Notes: generated by a model not told the origin, from the sequence alone. Positions 1-10,754 are shown, counted from the stretch's first letter. The stretch is DNA of 64,000 nt from Prorocentrum cordatum (GCA_963575745.1 CAUYUJ010005670.1:210001-274000), one strand, 5' to 3'. Made by a program: numbers and translations.

Positions 1-205
1 ACCCGCCCCTCAATCCGCGAAGCTCTGGCAACTATTGAAAAAGAATGCGCGCGGCGCTAAGGCGAGCGCCACATTTTGAAAACCACCAGCCCTCCATCTG
101 TGAAGCTGTTGCCACTGTTGAAGCTTCAGAATCATAAACGGTGAGGACATCTCAAGCGAAACACCCGGCCCGCCCAAAAAACTGGCCTCGGGGTGCGACA
201 CGGAT
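1..205. repeat. copies of a dispersed ~83-bp minisatellite
   Basis: About two degenerate units containing GGCGCTAAGGCGAGCGCCAC followed by ATTTTGAAAACCACC. The same family forms a tandem array at 9,225-9,720 (opposite orientation) and a looser array at 53,520-54,460 (same orientation). No gene is supported here. Confidence 0.7.
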
Positions 206-217
206 AACTAATTTATA

Positions 218-294
218 AGGAGGAGGAAGAGGAGGAGGAGGAGGAGGAGAAGGAGGAGGAGGAGGAGGAGGAGGAGGAGGAGGAGGAGGAGGAA
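218..294. repeat. (GGA)n microsatellite
   Basis: Nearly pure AGG/GGA trinucleotide tract of about 77 bases. Confidence 0.95.
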
Positions 295-771
295 AACGGA
301 GGCAGCAGTTGGAGGAAAACCTCAGAAGCCTGGAGGGCTTTTGAGGGGCCCTGCCGCCTTCTAAGGAGGCCCGCTCCTTAGTTCCTTTCGGTGGTTCAAA
401 AATGGGCTATTGAGGGATGGGATCCTAAGGACGAAGTGCCTCAACCAACGTAAATCCACTCCTGGACCCCTTGGTATCCCCAGGGCCCCATCGCTTGGAA
501 CCCCACCTTTGTGCCAAAGATCTTTCTCACTCTCCCCCCCCCTGGTGCGCCGCCAACTTGCGTGGCAGGACCCGGCAAAGACTGGTCGGGCCAGGCGGGG
601 CCCGTCACCGAACCGACGCGTTCCACACCACGCCTGGCGCGCGAGGACCGCGGCTGCACCTCGCGCTCCTCGCGCCAGAGGCCCCCCAGAGGTAGGTCGC
701 TTCCCTCGGAACAGGCGGCCGAGGTCCGCAGAGAGCAGACCCCGGCGAGGGCGGCTGGCGGGCGTCAACCA

Positions 772-905
772 AACACCGACGACGACAGACGACGACCACG
801 ACGACGACGACCACGACGACGACGACGACGGACGACGACAACGACGACGACGACGACGACGACTGACGACGACGACGACGACGACGACCACGGACGACGG
901 ACGAC
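772..905. repeat. (ACG)n microsatellite
   Basis: Imperfect ACG/GAC trinucleotide tract. The open frames across it are low-complexity translations (poly-D, poly-R, poly-V) and are not genes. The flanks 295-771 hold nothing I recognise. Confidence 0.9.
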
Positions 906-1619
906 GACGGACGACGTTCGTTCGTTCGTAAGGCGTCCTGCTAAGGTGCCTCCCGGGCCCGACGCCGCACAGAGAAGCTAGGTTACAAGCGGCAGCGGGG
1001 TTATCTCAACATTTTACGTCATTCAAACCACGCGCACTGCCCATCTCGCCAAGACAGCCCTTGATAGGGTTGAAGAAGCTTATCACTACCATAAAAAAAT
1101 GTAAACATCACGTTCCCAACGCCAGATCCCTACAGTACGATGGTGCAGCTGGGAACCTTGCCATCTTGTCATGGCCGTCATCCATGCACGGTGGAAGCGC
1201 AACACTCTATAGGCAAGTCGTTCTGGCGCCGAGCGGGCGAAAGACAACGCGTGGCCTGCCCATGCGTGCCGCATGCGACGGCATGTCTGGGACTATTACA
1301 TATCTCGCGCGTGCAACTGCGATCAATCGCCAAGTGGGTGCTCTCTACAAGGCACGCGAGAACGGCGGACGCGAAGCGTGCCGATATGCGAGAATACATG
1401 TGGCACCGCTCAATTACATCTCTGGGAAATTCCAAGCCACTGCGATTTTAGATCCTTAGCCACGCATCGCTCATTTCCTTGGCCTTCGAGACCGACCGAG
1501 CGAGAATAAACGACTTGCCCGTGGGACTTAGAATTCCCAAAACCTCATCCCCTTCGCCCTGATCAGCAGAACTCCCCAGCCGTTCTGGCGGCATCAATCT
1601 TGGAATTCCTGGAGGAATT
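906..1619. other. unannotated stretch between a microsatellite and LINE A
   Basis: Short open frames occur on both strands, but none has a recognisable domain. It may include the deleted or diverged 3' part of LINE A, whose reverse transcriptase stops at about 1,620. Confidence 0.5.
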
Positions 1620-1623
1620 CATC

Positions 1624-2300
1624 TCAAAAGGTGTCGCTCAGCTCGGGGGCCGCAAGGTCGCGCTGGATGAGGGATCTCCAGCGCCGAATCGGATCCGCAA
1701 GGGAATTCCCAGGCGCGCGGGCGCGCGCGGTCGACCTGCGCGTCTCCCGAATCCCAAAGCCCGCCGCGATTCGCAAGCGCCATGGCTTGCCAAGCAACGA
1801 GCGAGGGCGGCGCGCGGAATGTCGTCGCACAACTTTCGGATGCCCCCCCGCGCCACGACGACCAGGGGGGCCTTTCCATTCACAGAACTTCTCTACTGAG
1901 TGGCGCAAGCTGCGCGTGATTTCGCGGGTCTGGTAGCTTCTACGAATGGCAAACTGTTGCTCGCAGCGGCTGGTTTCAATCACTTCCCCTTGGGTCTTGA
2001 GAGTCATCGTGCTCGGGGCGGCCTTCTGCAACGCTGACGCCGGGGCGATCGGGCGACGCGGCGACATCTCCCTCGCACCCGGCGCCTCGCGGATAAATTG
2101 GACCGCGTGCTGGCCCCGAACCTCGTCGAAGAACTCCGAAAAACGAACTTGGGATTCCAATCGAAAAGCGCCCGGAAGGTGAACTAGAACATCATCCTCT
2201 AGACCCGGAATCACCTCTCCGACTATCACGTCGGCCCCATCGCGCGACCTACCACTTTTCAGACGACCAACGCACATCTTCAACGGCGGCAAGCTGAAGG
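1624..2300 (-). pseudogene. LINE A reverse transcriptase, N-terminal half
   Basis: The fingers region is seen at about 2,286-2,190 as LKMCVGRLKSGRSRDGAD, matching the usual LK-gKS-g-DG pattern. RPIAPASALQK follows at about 2,050-2,020. QFAIRRSYQTREITRSLRH follows at about 1,950-1,890. The motif A region appears in another frame at about 1,850-1,820 as GGIRKLCDD, where RTs normally have an Asp in place of the second Gly, so the first catalytic Asp seems lost. No YxDD motif is present because the domain ends at about 1,620. The frame change near 1,870 marks it as a pseudogene. In the intact element this domain would prime cDNA synthesis at a nicked target. Confidence 0.75.
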
Positions 2301-2889
2301 GCACCTCCTGCTGCTGCTCGTCGGGCGCCCGCTGTCCGTGGACCCAGGCGGGAAGCGTCAGGTCGCTGTTCGGGCCCTGGAAAAGCCGCGCGCGGGAGGC
2401 GCGGGCCCCCTCGCGACGGGCGGCCCCAGTCAGCGCCCGCTCGCCCTGCGCGGTCTCCAAGCTGGAGACGGGGCGCCCCGACTTGAAAGGCCTCTCCGCC
2501 TTCCCGCGGTCGGGCGACCTTTCCAGGCGGTCGCCCCCTGCAGGTGGCGCTTGCAAGGGTCGCCCTCCTGAGCTCGAGCGCGCTCCAGCGCCCGGAGCTG
2601 CAGCGTCTGCTAGTCCCCCGGCGGCGGCCTCCGCCGGCCTCGCTTCGGCGCGCGGGCCGCCGCGGCGGCTGCAGCGGGGATCGCCGTCGCCAGGGCGCCC
2701 GGCGGGGCGACGCCCGCGCGTTCGCGGCAGGCGGCGGCAGACGACGGCTGGAAGGTCCGCAGGGTGTCTCCCGCGCCCTCGCTGCGGATGCTCTCCCGGC
2801 GGCGCTTCCGCGCAGCGCGGCAGTTGGCGCGGCGGAGCTCGCGCCTCAGTCCGCGGTGGGGCACGGGCGGCGCCATTGGCTGACGACGC

Positions 2890-3470
2890 CCCCGGCGTCG
2901 CTCCCCGCCTTGGCCATGCAGTCGGCCATTTCGTTTCCAACGCTGCCGTCGCGGCTCGAAGTGCGCCGCGCATGTGACCCGGAGGTGCGTCGCCAGAATC
3001 GCGAGCTCGAAATTCCCCCAGGGCTGGAAGACGCCCCGCAGCAGGTCGCGGACGCAAGCGGGGCCTGCGGCGACCGGGGCGCGGGCGCAGTCGCCCGCCA
3101 GAGGCGAAGGCTGGAAGCGCTGCCCCAGGAGCCAGAGCCAGGCCTCCACGAAGGCGGACAGTTCGCATGTGTTTCACGAGAGGCACGTCACACCCACGCA
3201 GCGCGGGTCGTTCGGCGTCGTCGTCGCCCAGCCGCAAGCCTCCAACATCGGCGCGCCCTGGCCATCGGGCCCCGCAACGTGGCAGGGCGCGGGCCCCCAG
3301 CCAGCAGCCGCGCAGCGGTGCTGCGGCGCCTGGCGCCGCCCTCGCCTCGCGGAGCCGTCCGTGAAGATACCCATGGCGTTTATCGAGTCGCCCTCGGCGT
3401 GCGTCGTCGGCTCTGGCGGCGTGTAGCTGATCTCAAGGGCCGTGCAGATCCTCAATGTGTAGTCCTCGTG
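2890..3470 (-). pseudogene. LINE A RNase H domain
   Basis: MGIFTDGSA at about 3,372-3,348 carries the first catalytic Asp of RNase H, followed by an AAGWG segment. In a third frame at 2,906-2,938 lies GNEMADCMAKAG, the usual C-terminal GNxxAD-A motif. At least one frameshift separates the two halves. The domain sits between the endonuclease and the reverse transcriptase, which is not the usual EN-RT-RH order. Confidence 0.75.
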
Positions 3471-3544
3471 TTGGTCCACCTGCCGCGCGACGGGCTTGCG
3501 CGGCGGCCTCTCCATCTCGTCGGTCGGCTCGCAGTTCGCGCGGC

Positions 3545-4551
3545 CCTCGGCGGTGGCGATCGCGGGCCCTGCGCGGCGTCGGAGCAGCAAGTCCAGGCGG
3601 CCGCTCTGGGCGGCGTCGCCGAAGCGCGCCTGGCAACGGGCCCTGCGAAGCCGGTCGCGGTGAACCAACGCGAAACCAATATGGCGGGGCCCCCGTGCGA
3701 TTATCGAAGAAGCACGCTGCCTGGCCCCGCCGCTCCTTCGAGAAAGTGTTTGTCGCAACAAGGTGAAACTCTGTCATCGGATCGCGAATCACCTCGCCTC
3801 TCCAAGTCATGGTGGACGAAGGGCATGGGGCGACTGCATCTCCATCCGAACCTCCAAGGCCATCCTGGGCGTCGAGGCTGACAATGACGCGGCAATCGAC
3901 TGGCATAGAAATCAAATGCTCCCGTAACTGTTCGAGAGTCTCTGCGTATTCACATCGCGCAGCGCGCGAAAACTGGCGGCTCGTGATCAGCCGAACCTGG
4001 CCCCGCATAGACAACTGCGAGTCCAAGGCCATGGCGCGGCCGCGACGACGAGGATCGCCATGGACGGAAGGCCGAAGAGACTCTGCAACCGCAATTGCGC
4101 ATCTTTGCCAGGCCCTCGATGGAGGCGGCGCGTGCACGACGCGGCCGCCGCGCGACTGCCCGGCTCCACCTGCGACGCACCATGACTGGATAAAAAAACA
4201 ATGTGGATAAAGTTCGCGATCAAGCTCTCCGGGCTCGCGTTGCCGCTGCCGAGCAAATGCGCCTCTCGCGCTCCAAACTAGAACTGCGAGCTTCCTGGCG
4301 CCCCTAGCAAAGCGGCGACCGCGAATTCGAAACCGCGGCAACCGACGCAGGCCGTTGATCTCGCCCAGCCCGCCCCTCAGCCCCAGGCCCTTCCAACTCT
4401 TGGCCCGGGAGCGCCACTGCCGGAGAGGGCCTTGACCAACCTCCAGCAAGTCCGAGGCCCTCGAACGGGTCTGGATGTGGATCGGCAACTCCGTGCTGCT
4501 CTTCCTAAAGACCACCTGGCCCCTGTCCCGATCGGCGTCGAAGGCGCGCAT
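3545..4551 (-). pseudogene. LINE A endonuclease (exonuclease-endonuclease-phosphatase fold)
   Basis: An open frame from 4,551 carries YAETLEQLREHLI at about 3,948-3,910, then a VIVSLDAQ segment (the position of the usual G-D-x-N), and WRGEVIRDPMTEFHLVATNTF at about 3,800-3,740, which matches the LINE endonuclease NG-L-F---L--ANT pattern. A TW/IDFV-like end is degenerate (GAPPYWFRVG). The 5' half of the domain is in disturbed frames near 4,300-4,000. The intact enzyme would nick target DNA for target-primed reverse transcription. I am fairly sure of the fold and less sure of its borders. Confidence 0.65.
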
Positions 4552-4762
4552 TTTGGTCTACTCCGTGCACGGCCCGTTGGCGAGGCCGTGCTCGCGCGAG
4601 ATGCGGACCGCGAAGCTGACTGACCCCGCGCGGCAACTCCACCTCATGGGGCCCTTGGTCCACCTTGCGCAACAGCTTGTCATGGCGAGAGCCAGGGCAC
4701 GGGATCCCCACCCCCTTCTCAGCGCACCATGAAGCCCAACATCTCCTGGTTGTCCGCGAGGA

Positions 4763-5633
4763 CTATCTTCGCTTGGTCGCAGAACCTGCCCACCCCATCT
4801 CTGTGACCCCCTGGCGCCACGGGGTCTCGGACCTCGCGGGCGCGGTGCGCTGGCGCCTCTCCGCCTCTTCCTTGTCCCATGACCCTGGGAAGCCCGCCGC
4901 GAACACCACGCGCTTGGTACTCTTCCCACCACCACGTAGCTGTCGGAAGCCTGGCCCAACAAGTGGCGCGGCGCCGCCGTCGCGCTGCCGCTGCAGGTAA
5001 GGGCCCCGCGGATCAGGTTGGCCGCTCGTGACGGAACCAGATCCCAAGCCAGGGCTAAGGGCAGCTGCCGTGCCCGCCAACGAGGATCGACCGGTCTCGA
5101 AAGCCCCCAACCTGGCCCCCTGCGCCCTCAGGCGTGCCTGCGCCGCGGCGACGTCCTTCGCGCTGGACCCCGTCGTGCGCATGAGCGTCGCCACTCCAGT
5201 CTCGACGCCCTCGATCCTGGTCCCCATGGTGGCGTTGATCGAACCGATGTAGTACTGGGCCTAGTTCAAGTGAGCAGGGTCCGTCGGCGGGGGCGGCGGC
5301 GGCGGCATGGGAGGGCCTCTCCCTCGCCAGGGATGCCTGCCGCCGTTGGCGCAGCTCGCTCCGCTGCCGCCTGCCCGTCCCCGTCGCCGAGTCCCATGCC
5401 GTCGTCGGTGTCAGCGGCCTCGATGCCCTCGTCATCGAGTTCCAACTGGCCCCGTCCAGCCACACAACGGCGTTGATCGCGCTTCCGAGCGAAGCCGCCC
5501 TCTGCTGCTGCGCTTCCCGAGGCAAGCGTGGAGGCTTGGGGCGCTTGGAGTGCAGGAGTCGCCATCCGTGCCGCTGCGAAATGCGCGGCAGATGACTGGA
5601 ACTCACAACCTCAACTCGGGCGAAGTCGCGCAA
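4763..5633 (-). pseudogene. LINE A N-terminal region
   Basis: Frames here give a hydrophilic heptad-like stretch (IEGVETGVATLMRTTG onwards, about 5,215-5,070) followed by STKRVVFAAGFPGSWDKEEAE (about 4,925-4,860). A basic-hydrophobic segment of that kind often precedes the endonuclease in dinoflagellate LINEs and resembles the first strand of an RRM. Assignment rests on position and on that segment; no catalytic residue is involved. Frame changes are present. Confidence 0.5.
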
Positions 5634-5703
5634 CAGAAAAACCGCAAGCCAGGCAGGGCAGCCTGACCAGGGCGTGCGATATCCAGTGCTCCCTGGGTGT
5701 CGC

Positions 5704-5718
5704 CTTGAGCCAACATGG
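5704..5718 (-). other. relic of dinoflagellate spliced leader
   Basis: The minus strand reads CCATGTTGGCTCAAG. It matches 14 of the last 15 bases of the dinoflagellate spliced leader, which ends CCATTTTGGCTCAAG. It abuts the 5' side of LINE A. The first seven leader bases are replaced by the adjoining trinucleotide tract. Confidence 0.8.
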
Positions 5719-5905
5719 ACGACGACGACGACCGACGACGACGACGATCACAGACGATGACGACGACGACGGCGACGGACGACGGACGACGACCGACGAC
5801 GATCACAGACGATGACGACGACGGCGACGGACGATGGACGACGGACGACGACGACGATGACGACGACGACGACGGACGACGACGACGACAATAGACGGTG
5901 CCGCA

Positions 5906-5946
<41 letters not shown>

Positions 5947-5993
5947 ACGACGACGACGACGACGATTGCGGCCGCGGCGGCGGCGGCTCCGAC
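5719..5993. repeat. (ACG)n microsatellite next to the R1 exon
   Basis: Imperfect ACG/GAC/GAT tract. It separates the LINE A leader relic from the third R1 exon and should lie in the intron that follows it. A short GCGGCGGCGGCGG run near 5,972-5,988 gives poly-Ala in the exon frame. Confidence 0.85.
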
Positions 5994-6071
5994 GGCGAGG
6001 CGGTGCGCCGCGAGCGCGCCGTCGTGGGCGAAGGCGTTGAGGGCGATGGAGGCCAGGTTGCACACCGCGAC
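5994..6071 (-). CDS. ribonucleotide reductase large subunit (R1), exon 3 of 3 in window
   Basis: Class I ribonucleotide reductase makes deoxyribonucleotides from ribonucleoside diphosphates; R1 holds the active site and allosteric sites. On the minus strand this exon starts after GAGAG and reads VAVCNLASIALN followed by AFAHDGALAAHRLA. The first twelve residues are a near-invariant R1 block, and the rest fits the variable stretch that follows it. It joins in phase to the exon at 10,171-10,229, giving ...ADE|VAVCNLAS. I place the 3' end at 5,994 before GTCGGA, but this is uncertain because the following sequence runs into an Ala-rich repeat. The next exon is not in the window. Confidence 0.93.
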
Positions 6072-6124
6072 CTCTCGGCGCGGGGCGCGGGCCGTTAGGC
6101 AGCAAATTCCCACGGAGGTCTGCC

Positions 6125-6216
6125 GTCGCCGTCGTCGCCGCCGCCGTCGCCGCCGCCGTTTGTCGCCGCCGCCACCGCCATCGTCGTCGTCGTCGTCGTC
6201 GCCGCCGCCGCCGGCT

Positions 6217-6286
<70 letters not shown>

Positions 6287-6480
6287 AGCGCGACGGCCGC
6301 GGGCCGGCCGCGCCGCCGCACCTGTGGTCGTCGCCGCTGGGGCACCAGAAGCCCCACGCGGAGGTCCACTGGGGGCGGCCTCCCACCCGACGGTGCCCCC
6401 GCCGCGAGCTGAGGCGGTCCGCGACGGTTCCTCCTCCTCCTCCTCCTCCTCCTCCTCCTCCTCCTCCTCCTCCTATCTCG
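6125..6480. repeat. GTC/GCC and CTC trinucleotide tracts
   Basis: CGTCGCCGC-type tract at 6,125-6,180, pure GTC from about 6,215 to 6,287, then CTC/TCC at about 6,430-6,475, with about 130 bases of unique DNA between the last two. Confidence 0.9.
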
Positions 6481-6792
6481 CGCGTGGGGCGGGGGGGGAG
6501 GCAGGGGGGAGAAGAGGAGGGGCGGAGAGAGGGGGGGGGGACGGAGCACCAACCGAAGGAATCGACCAGCGCAGGAATAATCAGCATCTAAAAACCAAGG
6601 GTTGTGATACACGCCATGTTTGGGGGGTCGGCCTGTTGTTCCTCCCTTGACCGTGCCATGTCTGGATTCCCTTCAGGCCCCGCTCCACCCTGGCAATGGC
6701 CGTTTCGTCGGCCGCTTCTCGACCGCTGTGCGCCTGGGGTGGCGCTGCAGCCGCTTCCAGGCGTGAAGCACGGAGAGCCGAACACTGGCTCG

Positions 6793-6935
6793 GTGCCCCA
6801 CCTCAGGCGCTTTCTCCCCCTCCTCCTCTTCTTCCTCCTCGTCCGCATCCTCCTCCTCATCACCACAACCACAACCAACCACCACCACCACCACCACCGT
6901 CGTAGTCGTCGTCGTCGTCGGCGGCATCGTCATCA
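6793..6935. repeat. mixed CTC, ACC and GTC microsatellite
   Basis: CCTCCTCTTCTTCC run, then ACCACCACC, then GTAGTCGTCGTCG. Low complexity, no gene. Confidence 0.85.
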
Positions 6936-7084
6936 CAGATCGGGAGAGGGCAAGGGGCGGAAATGTAGACGCCAGCTGCTAAATCAAGCCGGAGCCTTCT
7001 TTGAGCCAGCGACTCATGCGTCTACGGATAGGTCCAGCCTACTATCCCGACAGTGACCGGAACAAAATCATTAGCAATATCTTC

Positions 7085-7346
7085 AGTATCCTCCTCATCA
7101 CCACAATCACCTTCGTCCACATGACCATCATCGTTGTCATCGTCATCGTAATCATCATCAGCATCAACATCATCACCACCACCATCACCGTCGCCATCAC
7201 CATCAGCATCATCATCACAAACAACAGCATCATCATCAGTATCAGCATCATCATGATCACCGTCATCATCGTCATCGCCATCACCATCGCATCATCGTCA
7301 TCATAATATTCATCATCAATATCATCATCTGCATAATAATAAAAAT

Positions 7347-7387
<41 letters not shown>

Positions 7388-7959
7388 GCATCCACATCAT
7401 CATGATAATCTTCGTCACCAACATCATACTCGGCATCAGCATCACCATAGGCATCGCCATCAATATCACCACCACCATCACAATCATCATCATCATCATC
7501 ACCATCATCATCATCAGCATCATCATCATCATCAGCATCATCATCATGATCATGATCATGATCATCATCATCATCATCATCATCGACATCATCATCATCA
7601 TCATCATCATCATCCCCAACATCATCATTATCATCATCAACATCGGCATCGGCATAATAATAATCACCATCACCGTCATCACAGCCATCGCCATCATCAT
7701 GCCATCAGCATCAGCATCAGCATCATCATTGTCATGATGAGCATCAGCATCATCATCAGCATCATCATATGCATCTCCAGCATCAACATCAACATCACCA
7801 CCATCGGCATCATCATATCATCAGCATCAGTATCATCATCCTCATCATCCTCATCATCCTCATCCTCATCCTTATCATCAGCATTAGCATGAGCTTGAGC
7901 ATGAGCTTGAGCATGAGCATGAGCATGAGCATGATCATGATCATGAGCATCAGTATCAG

Positions 7960-7991
<32 letters not shown>

Positions 7992-8035
7992 ACATCATCA
8001 ACATCATCATCATGACCACGACCACGACCATGACC
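7085..8035. repeat. ~950-bp imperfect (CAT)n microsatellite
   Basis: Almost continuous CAT/ATC triplets with CAC and CAG variants. All six frames read as Ile/Met/His/Asp runs. One of the longest simple tracts in the window. Confidence 0.95.
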
Positions 8036-8045
8036 ATCTCCAGCA

Positions 8046-8450
8046 CCCTCCTCCTCCTCCTCCTCCTCGGCGGCGGCATCACCACTACCAGCAAACTCAG
8101 CACGAATATCAGCCTCACGTCCCTCCTTGTGCTCATATTCTGCTCGTCCTCCCCATGCTTTCCATCCCCCGTACCTGCTCCCCCCCTGCACCTGCTGCTG
8201 CTCCATCTCGTGCTCGTCTTCATCCTCTTCCTCCTCCCTCCCCTTCTCCTCATGCTCCTCCTCCTCCGCCGCCTCCTCCGCGTTCGCCTCCGCCGCCTTC
8301 GCCTCCGCCTCCGCCTCCGCCTCCGCCTCCGCCTCCTGCTCTTCCGTGGGTGAAACCCATATTCACCTCCCCCTCCTCCGCCTAGAATTCCTCCCATCGC
8401 CTTCCTCATCCTCCTCGACCCCCTCCTCCTGCTCCTCGTCCTCTCGCCCT
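8046..8450. repeat. (TCC)n tract, first block
   Basis: CTC/TCC/GCC triplets with small unique interruptions; on the R1 sense strand these are GGA. Confidence 0.85.
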
Positions 8451-8754
8451 TGCGGCCCCAGCGCAGGACAGGACACCGCCACGAACCAGGCTCGGCCGTG
8501 GGTGGTCGGCGCCGAGGCGGCCAGAAGCCGTCGCCTCGCCGCGCGGGCGGGCTGCACCTTCGAGCGCTCGCGCCAGGCCCCGCCTCGCCTGCGGCAACGC
8601 TTACGCTGCGCTGCCGCGGCCACCAGAGGGCACGGCACGGCCACGAGCGGGGCAAGGCCAGGACGCAGGAGGCGACGGGTGACCTGGTCCATGGCCAGCG
8701 GTCCACGGCTCCTCTCGGACGCAAGAGGTGGGCGGCCCTCCCTCGTCCCCTCTG

Positions 8755-9095
8755 GACACCGCTTCTCCTTCTTCCTCGTGCGGCTGCGGATCCTCCTCCT
8801 CTTCATCTTCCTGCTACTGCCGCTGCTGCCGCTCCTCCGCCTGCTCCTCCCGCCCCTCTCCCCTCGACCTCTTCATGCTCCTCCTCGTGCTCCTCCTCGT
8901 CCGTCTCCTCCTCCTCCTCCTCCTCGTCCTCCTCCTCGTCCTCCGCCTCCTCGTGCTCCTCCTCCACCTCCTCCTCCTCTTCCTCCTCCTCCTCCGCCTC
9001 CGTCTCGGTCTCGGCCTCCTCCTCCTCCTAGCCTCTCTCACTATTCGCCATCGTCCCTCCTCCTCCTCCTCCTCCTCCTCCTCCATAGCTTCTCC
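8755..9095. repeat. (TCC)n tract, second block
   Basis: Imperfect CTC/TCC triplets ending in a pure CTC run at about 9,057-9,082. The 300 bases between the two blocks (8,455-8,740) are unique GC-rich DNA with no recognised domain. Confidence 0.9.
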
Positions 9096-9224
9096 TTATA
9101 GATAACTTCTCCATGCCGCACCCCGAGGCCAACTGTTAGGAAGGGACTGGCGTTTCGCCTGATATTTCCTCACCATGTATGATCCTGGAGCGTAAGAAGT
9201 GACAACGGTTTCGCAGATGGAAGG

Positions 9225-9720
9225 CGGGCGGTTCTCAAAATGTGGCTCTCGCCTTAGCGCCGCGCACATTCTTTTAAACATTTGCAAAAGTTTCACGGAT
9301 TGAGGGCGGGTGGTTTTCAAAATGTGTCTCTCGCCTCAGCGCCGCGCACATTCGGTTTAAACATTTGCAAGAGCTCCACGGACTGAGGGCGGGTGGTTTT
9401 CAAAGTGTGGCTCTCGCCTTAGCGCCGCGTACAGTCGTTTTAAACATCTGCAAGAGTTTCACGGATTGAGGGCGGGCGGTTTTCAAAATGTGGCTCTCGC
9501 CTTAGCGCCGCGCACATTCGTTTTCAACATTTGCAAGACCTTCACGGATTGAGGGCGGGTGGTTTTCAAAATGTGGCTCTCGCCCTAGCGCCGCGCGCAT
9601 TCAATTTAAGCATATGCAAGAGCTTCACGGATTGAGGGCAGGTGGTTTTCAAAATGTGGCTCTCGCCTTAGCGCCGCGCGCATTCGTTTTAAACATTTGC
9701 AGGAACTTCACAGATTCAAT
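9225..9720. repeat. 83-bp minisatellite, about six tandem units
   Basis: The marker TTTTCAAAATGTGGCTC recurs at about 9,232, 9,314, 9,397, 9,480, 9,563 and 9,646, a period of 82-83 bp. Each unit also carries GCGCCGCGCACATTCG and CACGGATTGAGGGCGGG. Relatives lie at 1-205 and 53,520-54,460. Confidence 0.93.
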
Positions 9721-10017
9721 GGTGTTTTGGAAAGGGTTCAGGAGCACGTGGGTGCAACAGTTATTTTGATTCGCTGTGTTGAAATCGTAAAAATGGCGTT
9801 ATGGCACGGTTCCGGATCGCCAAAATGCAGCAGTCAGGTTGATACGTGGCGTTGAAATCCCGAGAATAATGTTTTGGCATGTTTCAGGATCTTCAAAAGG
9901 TTGTCTTCCAACGAGGCAGTTCCCTCAATGGGAATGAACCGTCCTAGGGGTCTATGAAGGGGGAGCTTGGAGGAAGGGTGAATTCCAGCATCGTTGATGA
10001 CTCTTGGGTTTACACTG

Positions 10018-10098
10018 GTCCTCCTCCTCCTCCTCCTCCTCCATCTGTTCCTCCTCCTCCTCCTCCTCCTCCATCTCCCTCCTCCTCCCACCTGCTCC
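10018..10098. repeat. (CTC)n microsatellite close to an R1 exon
   Basis: CTC triplets in two blocks, about 75-150 bases downstream (sense strand) of the exon at 10,171-10,229. Confidence 0.9.
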
Positions 10099-10170
10099 TC
10101 CGTCCTGATTCATCCTTCTCCCTTCCGAACCCCACCCTGCCGAGTACGCTCTCGTTGTGGCAGCGCCGGC

Positions 10171-10229
10171 CTCGTCGGCCGACGTGTACTCGATGATCTC
10201 GGTGCAGAGGTTCGAATTGTGAATGACGC
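10171..10229 (-). CDS. ribonucleotide reductase large subunit (R1), exon 2 of 3 in window, active-site exon
   Basis: This 59-nt exon reads VIHNSNLCTEIIEYTSADE on the minus strand. NSNLCTE is the R1 catalytic motif: the Asn, the radical-bearing Cys and the Glu correspond to N437, C439 and E441 of E. coli NrdA. It begins with GC after CGCAG; those two bases complete the Gly codon begun by the final G of the exon at 50,268-50,344, so the join reads NQQNLG|VIHNSN. It ends with a complete codon at 10,171 and is followed by GCCGGC, a GC-type donor. It then joins the exon at 6,071. Both joins are in phase and restore a continuous conserved block, so this is very unlikely to be chance. Confidence 0.95.
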
Positions 10230-10506
10230 CTGCGGGAGCCCCCGGCTCGGGACGACAGGGGCAGAGCAAGCAGCCCAATATTAGTCAACCTCGAATCGGT
10301 AAGCCGGATCGAATCGGAATGTGTGTCGGATCCGGCCGCATCGAGACGGAGTCGGAGTCAAATCGGATCGGCTGCGCCCGAATACTATGCAGGCGTGAGG
10401 CCGCATCGGGTCGTCGGTACATCGGAGTCTCGTCGGATCGTGCCAGCCGCCATCGACATCGAATTGGACCGAACGAGTCGGAATGGAACCTGCTCAGCCC
10501 TGTGAA

Positions 10507-10534
10507 GTGTGTGTGTGTGTGTGTGTGTGTGTGT
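10507..10534. repeat. (GT)n microsatellite
   Basis: Fourteen uninterrupted GT dinucleotides. Flanking 10,280-10,480 carries a loose CGGATCG-type repeat; 10,540-10,740 is unannotated. Confidence 0.95.
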
Positions 10535-10754
10535 CCGGGCGAAGCCCCGACGATGGCTTTCGCGGGAAACGGCGCGAGAGGATCACCTGGGGGGCGCCGT
10601 CCTGGTGACGGAGGCTGACGAGGGCTGGACGCCCTCTGGCCTGCGAGCCGCAGCCCCGACCCAGACCGAGGGGAAAACAAACCGCTCATGGCCGCGCCTG
10701 GCCGCCTTCGCTGGCGGGCGCGTGCAAGGCGACGACGCTGCTTTGCAGAGAGGA

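Larger units (their letters stand above)
1620..5718 (-). mobile_element. LINE A: decayed non-LTR retrotransposon with spliced-leader relic
   Basis: Read on the minus strand from 5,718 to 1,620. In order it shows: a spliced-leader relic at its 5' end; an N-terminal region with a heptad-like stretch and a TKRVVFAAGFP segment; an apurinic-type endonuclease (about 3,950-3,560); an RNase H domain (about 3,390-2,900); and a reverse transcriptase N-terminal half (about 2,290-1,620). Several frame changes and stops interrupt it. The RT palm beyond motif A and the 3' end are missing, so the copy is truncated at its 3' side or cut by later change. It lies left of the third R1 exon in sense order, so it is probably inside the next intron of that gene. 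Confidence 0.85.
6072..10170 (-). other. R1 intron, about 4.1 kb, almost all simple repeats
   Basis: Starts with GCCGGC after GAG at 10,171 and ends GAGAG before 6,071. It is filled by CTC, CAT and TCC microsatellites and an 83-bp minisatellite. Non-repetitive patches at 6,300-6,420, 6,590-6,790, 8,455-8,740 and 9,730-9,980 show no domain I recognise. Large frames over the tracts (poly-Met/Ile, poly-Ser, poly-Leu) are artefacts of the repeats. Confidence 0.85.

Noticed and set aside
7008-7027. TTTGAGCCA followed by CTACGG at a distance
   Set aside because: Leader-like ends, but the middle does not match; treated as chance.
7042-8206. Asp/Met/Ile/His-rich frames resembling metal-binding proteins
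   Set aside because: Direct translation of the (CAT)n microsatellite.
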